Shown one piece after another: positions 44,359 through 54,942 of a DNA stretch of 64,000 bases. The stretch's first letter is position 1. The number at the start of each line of letters is the position of its first letter. Source of the DNA: Mongoliimonas terrestris (GTDB lineage: Bacteria > Pseudomonadota > Alphaproteobacteria > Rhizobiales > Pleomorphomonadaceae); the NCBI RefSeq assembly GCF_001927285.1, contig NZ_MSIG01000001.1:372001-436000 (forward strand), in the 5' to 3' direction. The notes under the pieces were generated by a model that was not told the DNA's origin, did not search any database, and was given only the letters and a program-made list of their open reading frames with translations. Position numbers and translations under genes: made by a program.

Positions 44359-44393
44359 CGTCATGGTCCGCTTCAGGCCGACCATCCACGCTT
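44359..44393. repeat. Dispersed palindromic repeat, family B (diverged copy)
   Basis: GTCATGGTCCGCTTCAGGCC then GACCATCCACGCTTTCC. It matches the 37685 copy at both ends but differs in the centre. It ends 9 bp before the asd stop codon and may help terminate asd. Confidence 0.75.
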
Positions 44394-44402
44394 TCCTAAC
44401 CC

Positions 44403-45434
44403 TTACGCCGCCGCCTTGGCCTTCAGGAGCTTGCGGTTCACCAGAACCTCGGCGATCTGCACCGCGTTGAGGGCCGCGCCCTTGCGCAGGTTGTCGGAGA
44501 CCACCCACATGGAGAGGCCGTTCTCCACCGTGATGTCCTCGCGGATGCGGCTGATGTAGGTGGCGTCCTCGCCGGTCGCCTCGTAGGGCGTGATGTAGCC
44601 GCCGGGCTCGCGCTTGTCGATCACGAGGCAGCCGGGCGCCTCGCGCAGGATGGAGCGGGCCTCGTCGGCGGAGATCGGGTGCTCGAACTCGATGTTCACC
44701 GCCTCGGAATGGGAGACGAACACCGGCACGCGCACACAGGTGGCGGTCAGCTTGATCTTGGGGTCGAGGATCTTCTTGGTCTCGGCCACCATCTTCCACT
44801 CTTCCTTCGTGTACCCGTCCTCCATGAACACGTCGATCTGGGGGATCAGGTTGAAGGCAATGCGCTTGGGGAACTTGGAAGCTTCCACCGGATCGGACAC
44901 GAACACCGCGCGGGTCTGGGTGAAGAGCTCGTCCATGGCATCCTTGCCGGCGCCGGAAACCGACTGGTAGGTGGCCACCACCACGCGGGTGATCGTCGCC
45001 TTGTCGTGCAGCGGCTTCAGCGCGACGACGAGCTGGGCGGTCGAGCAGTTCGGGTTGGCGATGATGTTCTTCTTGCGGAAGCCCGCCACCGCGTCGGCGT
45101 TCACCTCCGGCACCACCAGCGGCACGTCCGGGTCCATGCGGAAGGCCGACGAGTTGTCGATCACCACGCAGCCCATGGCGGCGATCTTCGGCGACCACTC
45201 CTTGGAGATGGTGCCGCCGGCCGACATCAGGCAGATGTCGACGCTGGAGAAGTCGAAGGTGTCGAGCGCCTTCACCTTCAGCGTCCGGTCGCCGTAGGAG
45301 ACCTCCTGGCCCTGGCTGCGACGGGAGGCGATGGCGATCACCTCGTCGGCGGGAAAGCCCCGCTCGTCGAGGATGGCGAGCATTTCTCGGCCCACGTTGC
45401 CCGTGGCACCGACGACGGCGACCTTGTAACCCAT
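44403..45434 (-). CDS. asd: Aspartate-semialdehyde dehydrogenase
   Basis: Makes aspartate semialdehyde for lysine, threonine, methionine and diaminopimelate synthesis. The 343-aa protein has the NADP motif VVGATGNVGREML, the catalytic Cys130 in NPNCSTAQ, and the His-containing RVPVFVSHSEAVNIEFE. It stands alone. The upstream 460 bp should hold its promoter. Confidence 0.97.
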   Translation of the reverse strand: MGYKVAVVGATGNVGREMLAILDERGFPADEVIAIASRRSQGQEVSYGDRTLKVKALDTFDFSSVDICLMSAGGTISKEWSPKIAAMGCVVIDNSSAFRMDPDVPLVVPEVNADAVAGFRKKNIIANPNCSTAQLVVALKPLHDKATITRVVVATYQSVSGAGKDAMDELFTQTRAVFVSDPVEASKFPKRIAFNLIPQIDVFMEDGYTKEEWKMVAETKKILDPKIKLTATCVRVPVFVSHSEAVNIEFEHPISADEARSILREAPGCLVIDKREPGGYITPYEATGEDATYISRIREDITVENGLSMWVVSDNLRKGAALNAVQIAEVLVNRKLLKAKAAA

Positions 45435-45896
45435 TGTGGCTGACCCTTGATCTGTTCCGTCCCCCCGCTCGGCTCCGGCCGCCTCGAAGGGGCGCCCCCT
45501 GAGGGGGCCCGGAGGCTCGCCGCCGCCCCCTCGAACCCCGAGGAGGACAGGCGGGGAGCGAGAGGGTCGATCACGTCGTGGTCGTGGTTTTCGTCCCCGT
45601 CGTCAGCCCGCGCGCCGGCGACCGTCGCGCGGACGGCAGGGCGGCGTGGATGCGGGGGGCGGCACAAGACGACATCGACCGGACAACCTCTCGAATGGCG
45701 ACGTTCTTCAAGGATCGGGCCGATGAAGTCAAGCAGAAGCCGCCACCCTTCGGCAAAGCACGGACGGCTCAACAGCCGGTGAACGAAGTGTTGGCGTGGA
45801 ACGTCAACTTCGCCGGGTCGTTTCAAACCGGTATTGGCGTCTGCGCGCTATCCTACCTGTCGCAACAGCGGCCAGACCGGCCACGCGGAAAGCCCC
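45435..45896. other. 462-bp gap between divergent asd and a small membrane protein gene
   Basis: No open frame here looks coding. A small GC hairpin GCCCCC-TGA-GGGGGC lies at 45494-45508. The centre (45690-45870) is less GC-rich than the coding parts and probably holds the promoters. Nothing else is recognised. Confidence 0.5.
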
Positions 45897-46298
45897 ATGG
45901 ACCCGTCCTTCGCCCAGCCCCTCGCGCTCCTCCTCTGCGCGGTCGCCTTCTTCGGAACGCTCGCGTCGGCCACCGCGATCGGCGTGCTGAAAGGCGCGCT
46001 GCGCACCGCGTCCGTGCCCATGTCGGAGACCGCCGATCCGATGATGGCGATCCGCGGCCTGCACATGACCATGATGGTCGCCTGGATGGGCTTCTCCGGC
46101 TGGCGCTTCGGGATCGCGGTGCTGGCCGTGCACCTCCTCGCCGCCTTCCAGTTCTCCCGGCTTCAGACCGGCCGCGTGCTCGGCGCCGAGGCCATGCGCC
46201 GCTACGGTGTCGACGCGGTCGCCCGCGCCACCCTGGCGGCGCCCGCCGTCCTCGCCATCGGCGCCATGGCCATCTACGCGGCCGGCCGCCCGGGCTGA
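45897..46298 (+). CDS. Small integral membrane protein of unknown function
   Basis: A 133-aa protein with predicted membrane spans at about residues 6-30, 58-85 and 110-130. I do not recognise the family; a MAPEG-like fold is a weak possibility. The middle has HMTMMVAWMGFSGWRFG. The ATG was preferred to an upstream start at 45834 because the protein then begins with a short polar end before the first span. It is convergent with acnA across a strong hairpin. Confidence 0.6.
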   Translation: MDPSFAQPLALLLCAVAFFGTLASATAIGVLKGALRTASVPMSETADPMMAIRGLHMTMMVAWMGFSGWRFGIAVLAVHLLAAFQFSRLQTGRVLGAEAMRRYGVDAVARATLAAPAVLAIGAMAIYAAGRPG

Positions 46299-46327
46299 GG
46301 CGCACGCCGGCCAGGATCCGCACCGGA

Positions 46328-46369
46328 AACGACACCGGCCGGCGGGTCGCCCCGCCGGCCGGTGTCGTT
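46328..46369. terminator. Bidirectional hairpin terminator between the membrane protein gene and acnA
   Basis: A perfect 19-bp stem AACGACACCGGCCGGCGGG/CCCGCCGGCCGGTGTCGTT with a 4-nt loop lies between two convergent genes. Short T-stretches follow on both strands (GTTTCC on the minus strand). It probably serves both genes. Confidence 0.85.
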
Positions 46370-46396
46370 CGTCGCGATCGCTCGGCGAGCCTTGCC

Positions 46397-49072
<2,676 letters not shown>

Positions 49073-49335
49073 CGGCGGTAGGTCCCTCGTTGTTGGGACG
49101 GCATCGACCGCGAAGGGGAACGGTGGGGACGGGCGCCCGAAGGCGGGCACGCCGCACCTGCCGGTCCGCTCCACCGGCCAGCCCCGCGTTTTTCGCGGTG
49201 CATGCGTGCCGTCAGGGCGGATTTGATTGACGTTTACGTAAGGGCCAGGACGCGACCCTCCATGAACTCGCGGGCGTTATAGAGATATTCGTAGCACGTG
49301 ACTAGGATGACGAAAGACTCTAAATCGGACTCCTG

Positions 49336-50178
49336 ATGCAGCGCGGCAAGGCTCGCGCAAGGCCGTTCCGGCCGTGCGTCGCCACGATCGCACCTGGACC
49401 GAACCAGGACCGAAAAGGACCGCTCCGCTCCTTGCCCCCGCGCCCCGAACCCGATCCCGTCACCGGTCCCGCTCCGCGCTTCCGGCCGCTGCCGCCGGTC
49501 CGCCTCGTCGTCGACGACCTGGTGGTGGAGCGCGGCGGCCGGCGCGTGCTCGACGGGGTCGGCCTGACGCTCGGCCCCGGCGAGGCCCTGCTCCTCACCG
49601 GGCCGAACGGCGTCGGCAAGTCGACGCTGATCCGCGCCCTCTTCGGCCTCGTGCGGCCGGAGGCGGGGCGCATCCGCCTGGAGGGGCCGGACGTGGAGGA
49701 GCCGGACGAGGTGGCGCCGCGCTGCCACTATCTCGGCCACCGGGACGCGCTGAAGACGGCCCTGACGGTCGCGGAAAACCTCGCCTTCTGGCGCCGCTTC
49801 CTCGGCGATCCCGGCCTCGAGGTCGACGCGGCCCTCGACCGGGTCGGCCTTCTCGATCTGTCCGACCTGCCCGCCGCCTATCTCTCCGCCGGCCAGCGCC
49901 GCCGGCTCGCCATCGCCCGGCTGATCGCGGTGCGCCGGCCGATCTGGCTCCTGGACGAGCCGACCGCCGCCCTCGACGCCGCCTCGGAGGCGACCCTCCT
50001 CGCCCTGATGGCGGCGCATCTGGCCGCCGGCGGCTCGCTTCTTGCCGCCACCCACCTGGCGCTGCCCCTTTCCGGCGCCCGCCGGCTGGCCCTCACCCCC
50101 GCCGACGTCGACGCGGGCTTCGATCCGGACCAGCCGGAAATCCCGCCCGCCGCGCCCGCCCGGGTGCCCCGGCCATGA
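49336..50178 (+). CDS. ccmA: Haem exporter ATP-binding subunit CcmA
   Basis: ATPase of the CcmABCD complex that releases holo-CcmE in cytochrome c maturation. Walker A is GPNGVGKSTL, the signature LSAGQRRRLAIARL and Walker B PIWLLDEPTAALD. The longest frame gives 280 aa, well above the usual 200-215; the first 50 residues are poorly conserved. A TTG at 49432 (giving 248 aa) is a serious alternative, with AAAGGA upstream. The C-terminal 25 residues are also extra. The upstream 130 bp are AT-richer and include TTACGTAA. The stop overlaps the ccmB start. Confidence 0.9.
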   Translation: MQRGKARARPFRPCVATIAPGPNQDRKGPLRSLPPRPEPDPVTGPAPRFRPLPPVRLVVDDLVVERGGRRVLDGVGLTLGPGEALLLTGPNGVGKSTLIRALFGLVRPEAGRIRLEGPDVEEPDEVAPRCHYLGHRDALKTALTVAENLAFWRRFLGDPGLEVDAALDRVGLLDLSDLPAAYLSAGQRRRLAIARLIAVRRPIWLLDEPTAALDAASEATLLALMAAHLAAGGSLLAATHLALPLSGARRLALTPADVDAGFDPDQPEIPPAAPARVPRP

Positions 50179-50843
50179 GCGCCATGCTGGCCCTTTATGT
50201 GCGCGAGGTGCGGCTCGCCGTCCGCGTCGGCGGCGGCGCCCTCATGGGCGTGCTCTTCTTCCTGATCGTGGTCTCCGTCATTCCGTTCGCGGTCGGGCCG
50301 GACCTCAACCTTCTCTCCCGCCTCGGCCCGGCCGTGCTGTGGATCGGCGCGCTCCTTGCCACGCTCCTCGGCCTCGACCGCCTGTTCGAGGCCGACCGGG
50401 ACGACGGCGCCCTCGACCTCATCGCCGGCTCCGGCCAGCCGCTGGAACTGGTGGCGCTCGTCAAGGCGCTCGCCCACTGGACGGCGACCGGCCTGCCGCT
50501 GGTGCTCGCGGCGCCGCTCTTCTCGCTTTTCCTCGCCATGACGCCGGAGACCATCGGCTCGACCATGCTGACGCTCCTCGTCGGCACGCCGGCGCTCACC
50601 TTCCTCGGCTCCATCGGGGCGGGCCTCACCGTGTCGCTCCGCCGGGGCGGGCTCCTGGTGCCCATCCTGATCCTGCCCTTCTGCATCCCGGTGCTGATCT
50701 TCGGCGTCTCCGCCTCCACCGCCGTGCAGTTCGACCCGGCGGCCTTCCACACGCCCTTCTATCTCCTCTGCGCCGTTTCCCTGGTGGCGGCCGTCACCGG
50801 ACCGATCGCGGCGGCGGCGGCGCTCCGCGGCGGTCTCGACTGA
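50175..50843 (+). CDS. ccmB: Haem exporter membrane subunit CcmB
   Basis: A 222-aa protein with six membrane helices and the CcmB segments LFEADRDDGALDLIAGSG and LPFCIPVLIFG. It is the membrane partner of CcmA. Its ATG overlaps the ccmA stop (ATGA). Confidence 0.95.
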   Translation: MSAMLALYVREVRLAVRVGGGALMGVLFFLIVVSVIPFAVGPDLNLLSRLGPAVLWIGALLATLLGLDRLFEADRDDGALDLIAGSGQPLELVALVKALAHWTATGLPLVLAAPLFSLFLAMTPETIGSTMLTLLVGTPALTFLGSIGAGLTVSLRRGGLLVPILILPFCIPVLIFGVSASTAVQFDPAAFHTPFYLLCAVSLVAAVTGPIAAAAALRGGLD

Positions 50844-50981
50844 GCCGGCCTCCATAGCGCGACATGGCGGGTCTGGCGAACACCGGATGGAGAGGCGGTT
50901 CGCCGCAGGCGGCCGCCGAAAATCCGCCCAGGTGGTCGCCCTTCATTGCGCCGAAATGGGAGCCGGACTAGATAGATCACC

Positions 50982-51716
50982 ATGGCCCTCTCGATCACCG
51001 CCCTCGCCAACCCCACCCGCTTCCTCGGTCTCGTGGACCGGGCCGTGCCCTGGCTCGCCGGGTTGACGGCGGTGCTCTTCGCCGTCGGGCTCGTGCTCAC
51101 GGCCCAGTCGCCCGCCGACTACCAGCAGGGCGAGACGGTGAAGATCATGTACATCCACGTGCCCGCCGCGTGGCTCTCCATGTTCACCTACGGCCTGATG
51201 ACGGTCTCCGCCCTCGGCACGCTCGTCTGGCGCCACCCGCTCGCCGACGTCAGCGCCAAGGCGGCCGCCCCCATCGGCGCCGCCTTCACCTTCCTCGCCC
51301 TCGTCACCGGCTCGCTCTGGGGCAAGCCCATGTGGGGCACCTGGTGGGTGTGGGACGCCCGGCTGACGTCCGTGCTCGTCCTCTTCATCATGTATCTCGG
51401 CCTGATCGCCCTCTGGCGCACCATCGAGGACCCGAGCCGCGCCGCCCGCCCGGCCGCCGTGCTCATCCTGGTCGGCTCGGTGAACCTCCCCATCATCAAG
51501 TTCTCGGTCGACTGGTGGAACACCCTGCACCAGCCGGCGTCCGTCTTCCGCATGGACGGGCCGACCATCGACGGCTCCATGCTGACGCCGCTTCTGGTCA
51601 TGGCGCTCGCCTTCACGCTCCTGATGCTCACGCTCCACCTGCTCGCCATGCGCAACGAGGTGCTCCGCCGGCGGGTGCGCGCCATCGGCCTCGTCACCGC
51701 CGGAGGCGCCCGCTGA
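50982..51716 (+). CDS. ccmC: Haem handling protein CcmC
   Basis: A 244-aa membrane protein with six helices that loads haem onto CcmE. The tryptophan-rich WWD segment is visible as WGTWWVWDARLTS, with flanking His in MYIHVPAAW and WWNTLHQPAS. It starts about 140 bp after ccmB and its stop overlaps ccmD. Confidence 0.96.
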   Translation: MALSITALANPTRFLGLVDRAVPWLAGLTAVLFAVGLVLTAQSPADYQQGETVKIMYIHVPAAWLSMFTYGLMTVSALGTLVWRHPLADVSAKAAAPIGAAFTFLALVTGSLWGKPMWGTWWVWDARLTSVLVLFIMYLGLIALWRTIEDPSRAARPAAVLILVGSVNLPIIKFSVDWWNTLHQPASVFRMDGPTIDGSMLTPLLVMALAFTLLMLTLHLLAMRNEVLRRRVRAIGLVTAGGAR

Positions 51717-51913
51717 TGCTGACCGATCTCCTCGGCCCCCACGCGGGCTTCATCGTCGCCTCCTACGGGCTGACCGCCCTGGTGATCGCCGGCCTGATCG
51801 CCTGGGTTCTCGTCGATCACGGCGCGCAGAAGCGGCAGCTCGCGGCGTTGGAGTCCCGCGGCGTCCGCCGCCGCTCCGCCGCCCGGACCCTCGATCCGGA
51901 GGGCGCCGCATGA
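51716..51913 (+). CDS. ccmD: Haem exporter protein CcmD
   Basis: A 65-aa protein with one membrane helix (about residues 11-35), begun by GPHAGFIVASYG, the CcmD signature. It helps release holo-CcmE from CcmABC. It overlaps both neighbours (TGATG before it, ATGA after it). Confidence 0.92.
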   Translation: MLTDLLGPHAGFIVASYGLTALVIAGLIAWVLVDHGAQKRQLAALESRGVRRRSAARTLDPEGAA

Positions 51914-52548
51914 GCCCGCCGCGCGAGCCGTCCCCGACCGCCGCCGACAACGGGACCCCGCCGGCCACCCCCCGGCGCTCGATCCCGATCTGGGCCTTTC
52001 TGCCGGTCCTCCTCTTCGCGGCGCTCGCCACGCTCTTCTACGTGCGCCTCTACGCGGGCGATCCGTCCCAGCTGCCTTCGGCCCTCATCGGCCAGCCGGT
52101 GCCGGCCTTCACGCTGCCGCCGGTGGACGGGCTCACCGCCGGCGGTGAGCCGGTTCCGGGGCTCGCCGCCGCAGACCTTTCCGGCGGCGTCACCGTGGTC
52201 AACGTCTGGGCCTCCTGGTGCGGCCCCTGCCGGGCCGAGCACCCGCTCCTGATGGATCTGGCGGCGGACGACCGGTTCCGCCTCGTCGGCCTCAACTACA
52301 AGGACAGCCCGGCCAACGCGACGCGCTTCCTCAACGCCCTCGGCAACCCCTTCTCGGCCGTCGGTGCCGACCAGAGCGGCCGGGTCGGCATCGACTGGGG
52401 GGTCTATGGTGTGCCGGAGACCTTCGTGGTCGGGGCCGACGGCACCATCGCCTACAAGCACGTGGGTCCGCTCGATCCGGACAGCCTCGCCAACCGGCTG
52501 ATGCCGGCGATCGACGCGGCGCTCGCCGCCGCCCGTCCCGCCAGCTGA
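51910..52548 (+). CDS. ccmG: Thiol:disulfide interchange protein CcmG/DsbE
   Basis: A 212-aa periplasmic thioredoxin-like protein tethered by one N-terminal helix (about residues 25-45). The active site is Cys104-Cys107 in WASWCGPCRAEHP, and GVPETFVV is the cis-proline loop. It reduces apocytochrome c for haem attachment. ccmE, ccmF and ccmH are not in this window and are likely elsewhere. Confidence 0.95.
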   Translation: MSPPREPSPTAADNGTPPATPRRSIPIWAFLPVLLFAALATLFYVRLYAGDPSQLPSALIGQPVPAFTLPPVDGLTAGGEPVPGLAAADLSGGVTVVNVWASWCGPCRAEHPLLMDLAADDRFRLVGLNYKDSPANATRFLNALGNPFSAVGADQSGRVGIDWGVYGVPETFVVGADGTIAYKHVGPLDPDSLANRLMPAIDAALAAARPAS

Positions 52549-52635
52549 CGAAGGTCCGCGCCGCGCGCCCTATCGTGCCGTCACGTCCGATGGCATACCA
52601 TCCGCGCGCCGCCCTAACCGGATGCCGCCCGCCCG

Positions 52636-53967
52636 ATGACCGTCGCCGCTCCGCCGTCCGCCGTCCCGCTCGCCCCGCCGCCGACGCTCGGCGCCCTTGC
52701 CGGCGTGTTCGCCCGCGTCGGCCTCCTCGGCTTCGGCGGTCCGGCCGGACAGATCGCCCTCATGCACCGCATGATCGTCGACGAGCGCGGCTGGCTCACC
52801 GAGCGGCGCTACCTCGCCGCGCTCAACTACTGCATGCTGCTGCCCGGCCCCGAGGCCCAGCAGCTCGCCACCTACGTGGGCTGGCACCTGCACGGGGTGC
52901 GTGGCGGCCTCGTCGCCGGCACGCTCTTCCTCCTGCCCGGCTTCGTGCTCATCACGGCCATCGCCGCCGTCTACGCCGCGGTCGGCGAGACGCCGCTGGT
53001 GGAGGCGCTCTTCCTCGGCCTCAAGGCCGCCGTGCTCGCCATCGTGGTGGAGGCGCTGATCCGGATCGGCCGGCGGGCACTCACCACGCGGCTCGCCCTC
53101 GGCCTTGCGGCCGCCGCCTTCCTGGCCATCTTCGTCTTCCGGATTCCGTTTCCGCTGGTCATCCTCGCCGCCGCGCTGATCGGCGCCGTGGCCGGCCGGG
53201 GCACGCCCCGCGCCCTCGACACCGGGGATCCGCCGCGCCCGCGGGGCGCCGCCGGCACGGTCGCGACCGCCGCCACCTGGATCGCCGTCTGGGCCTTTCT
53301 GCCGGTCCTCGTCGCGCTGGTCACCGGCCTCGACGGCACCTTCGCCCGGCTCGGCGCCTTCTTCTCCTCGCTCGCCGTCGTCACCTTCGGCGGCGCCTAT
53401 GCGGCGCTCGCCTACGTGGCCCAGGCGGCGGTCGAAACCTACGGCTGGCTCACCGCGCCGGAGATGCTGGACGCCCTCGCCATGGCGGAGACGACCCCCG
53501 GTCCGCTGGTGCTGGTGCTCGTCTTCATCGGCTATCTCGCCGGCTTCCGCGAACCCGGCGGGCTCGATCCGACGGTCGGCGGGCTCCTCGGCGCGCTCGT
53601 CACCGCCTGGGTCACCTTCGTGCCGTCCTTCCTGTGGATCTTCGTCGGCGCCCCCCACGTGGAGCGCATCCTCGCCTCGCCCCGGCTCGGCGCCGCGCTC
53701 TCGGCGGTGACGGCGGCGGTCACCGGCGTGATCCTCAACCTCACGGTCTGGTTCACTCTCAACGTGCTCTTCACCCGGGTGGAGACGGTGGCCGTCGGCC
53801 CGCTCGCCCTGACGGTGCCCGACCCGGCCAGCCTCGACGTCACGGCTCTCGGCCTTGCCCTCGTCGCCGCCGTCCTGGTGTTCCAGGTGAAGGCCGGCCT
53901 TGCCGTCACCCTCGGCGCCTCGGCCGCCCTCGGCCTCCTCGTCACCTACGGCCCCAAACTCTTCTGA
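52636..53967 (+). CDS. chrA: Chromate transporter ChrA
   Basis: A 443-aa membrane protein of two homologous halves (long-chain CHR family), each with about five helices. The conserved GFGGPAGQIALMH and LNYCMLLPGPEAQQLATYVG mark the first half, and VVTFGGAYAALAYV and ETTPGPLVLVLVFIGY the second. It exports chromate in resistant bacteria; no chrB regulator is nearby. It is convergent with yggS. Confidence 0.94.
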   Translation: MTVAAPPSAVPLAPPPTLGALAGVFARVGLLGFGGPAGQIALMHRMIVDERGWLTERRYLAALNYCMLLPGPEAQQLATYVGWHLHGVRGGLVAGTLFLLPGFVLITAIAAVYAAVGETPLVEALFLGLKAAVLAIVVEALIRIGRRALTTRLALGLAAAAFLAIFVFRIPFPLVILAAALIGAVAGRGTPRALDTGDPPRPRGAAGTVATAATWIAVWAFLPVLVALVTGLDGTFARLGAFFSSLAVVTFGGAYAALAYVAQAAVETYGWLTAPEMLDALAMAETTPGPLVLVLVFIGYLAGFREPGGLDPTVGGLLGALVTAWVTFVPSFLWIFVGAPHVERILASPRLGAALSAVTAAVTGVILNLTVWFTLNVLFTRVETVAVGPLALTVPDPASLDVTALGLALVAAVLVFQVKAGLAVTLGASAALGLLVTYGPKLF

Positions 53968-54008
53968 GCCCGACTTTCTAAAGCTGCTCCGGGACCCCGT
54001 CCGACCCG

Positions 54009-54680
54009 TCAGGCCTGGGAGGGTCGCCCGCCGAAGATGGCGCTGCCCACCCGCACGTGGGTGGCGCCGTGGCGGATCGCCGTCTCGAAGTCCGCCGACA
54101 TGCCCATGGACCGGCCTGGAACGCCGGCCCGCGCGGCGAGCTCGTCGAGGAGCGCGAAGTGGAGCGAGGGATTGTCGTCCACCGGCGGGATGCACATCAG
54201 CCCCTCGATGGCGAGCCCGTGCACCGTCCGGCAGCGCTCCACGAAGGCGACCGCCTCGGCCGGCGCGATGCCGGCCTTCTGGGCCTCCTCGCCGGTGTTG
54301 ACCTGGACGAAGAGCCGCGGCCGGCGGTCCTGGCGGGCCATCTCGCTGGCGAGCGCCGCGGCGATCTTGTCCCGGTCCACCGTGTGGATCACGTCGAAGA
54401 GGGCCACCGCCTCGCGCGCCTTGTTGGACTGCAGCGGCCCGATCAGGTGCACTTCGAGGCCCGGTGTCTCGGCGCGGAGGATCGGAAACTTGGCGTCCGC
54501 CTCCTGCACCCGGTTCTCACCGAACACCCTCTGCCCGGCCGCGATCACCGGGCGGATCTCCTCCACCCCGAAGGTCTTCGACACGGCGATCAGCGTCACG
54601 CTCCCGGCCGGCCGGCCGGCATCCCGTTCGGCGGTGGCGATGCGGTCCTTGATGGCGGCGAGGGCGGCGGCGGATGACAT
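54009..54680 (-). CDS. YggS family pyridoxal-phosphate homeostasis protein
   Basis: A 223-aa PLP-binding TIM-barrel protein. Lys35 in LIAVSKTFGVEEI holds the cofactor; GENRVQEADAKF, HLIGPLQSNKAREAV and VRVGSAIFGGR are diagnostic. It has no known catalytic activity and keeps free PLP and amino acid pools in balance. Confidence 0.95.
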   Translation of the reverse strand: MSSAAALAAIKDRIATAERDAGRPAGSVTLIAVSKTFGVEEIRPVIAAGQRVFGENRVQEADAKFPILRAETPGLEVHLIGPLQSNKAREAVALFDVIHTVDRDKIAAALASEMARQDRRPRLFVQVNTGEEAQKAGIAPAEAVAFVERCRTVHGLAIEGLMCIPPVDDNPSLHFALLDELAARAGVPGRSMGMSADFETAIRHGATHVRVGSAIFGGRPSQA

Positions 54681-54739
54681 GGGAACTCCTCAAGCGTCCG
54701 CCGACCTGACCCGGCCGGGTCACCCGCTGTCAAGTCTCG

Positions 54740-54802
54740 GCCTGTCGCAGCGGGTCTTCAGCCTGTCGCACCGGCTCTTCAGCCGGTCGCAGCGGCTCTG
54801 CG
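54740..54802. repeat. Three tandem copies of a 21-bp unit
   Basis: GCCTGTCGCAGCGGGTCTTC and two close variants follow one another between yggS and leuS, both reading away from it. The copies differ at two to five bases. They lie in the shared promoter region, 140 bp before leuS. Confidence 0.75.
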
Positions 54803-54942
54803 GCATTGACCGGCCAGTGCATTTCTGGTGATGGTCTGGCACCCTCTCATGCGCGGGTTCATGGCCGGGCAGGCCATGACCGGGGCCGCCGCACCGGCGC
54901 GGAACCCGGCATCCCACTGACCAGGACGTACGAAGCGAACCC

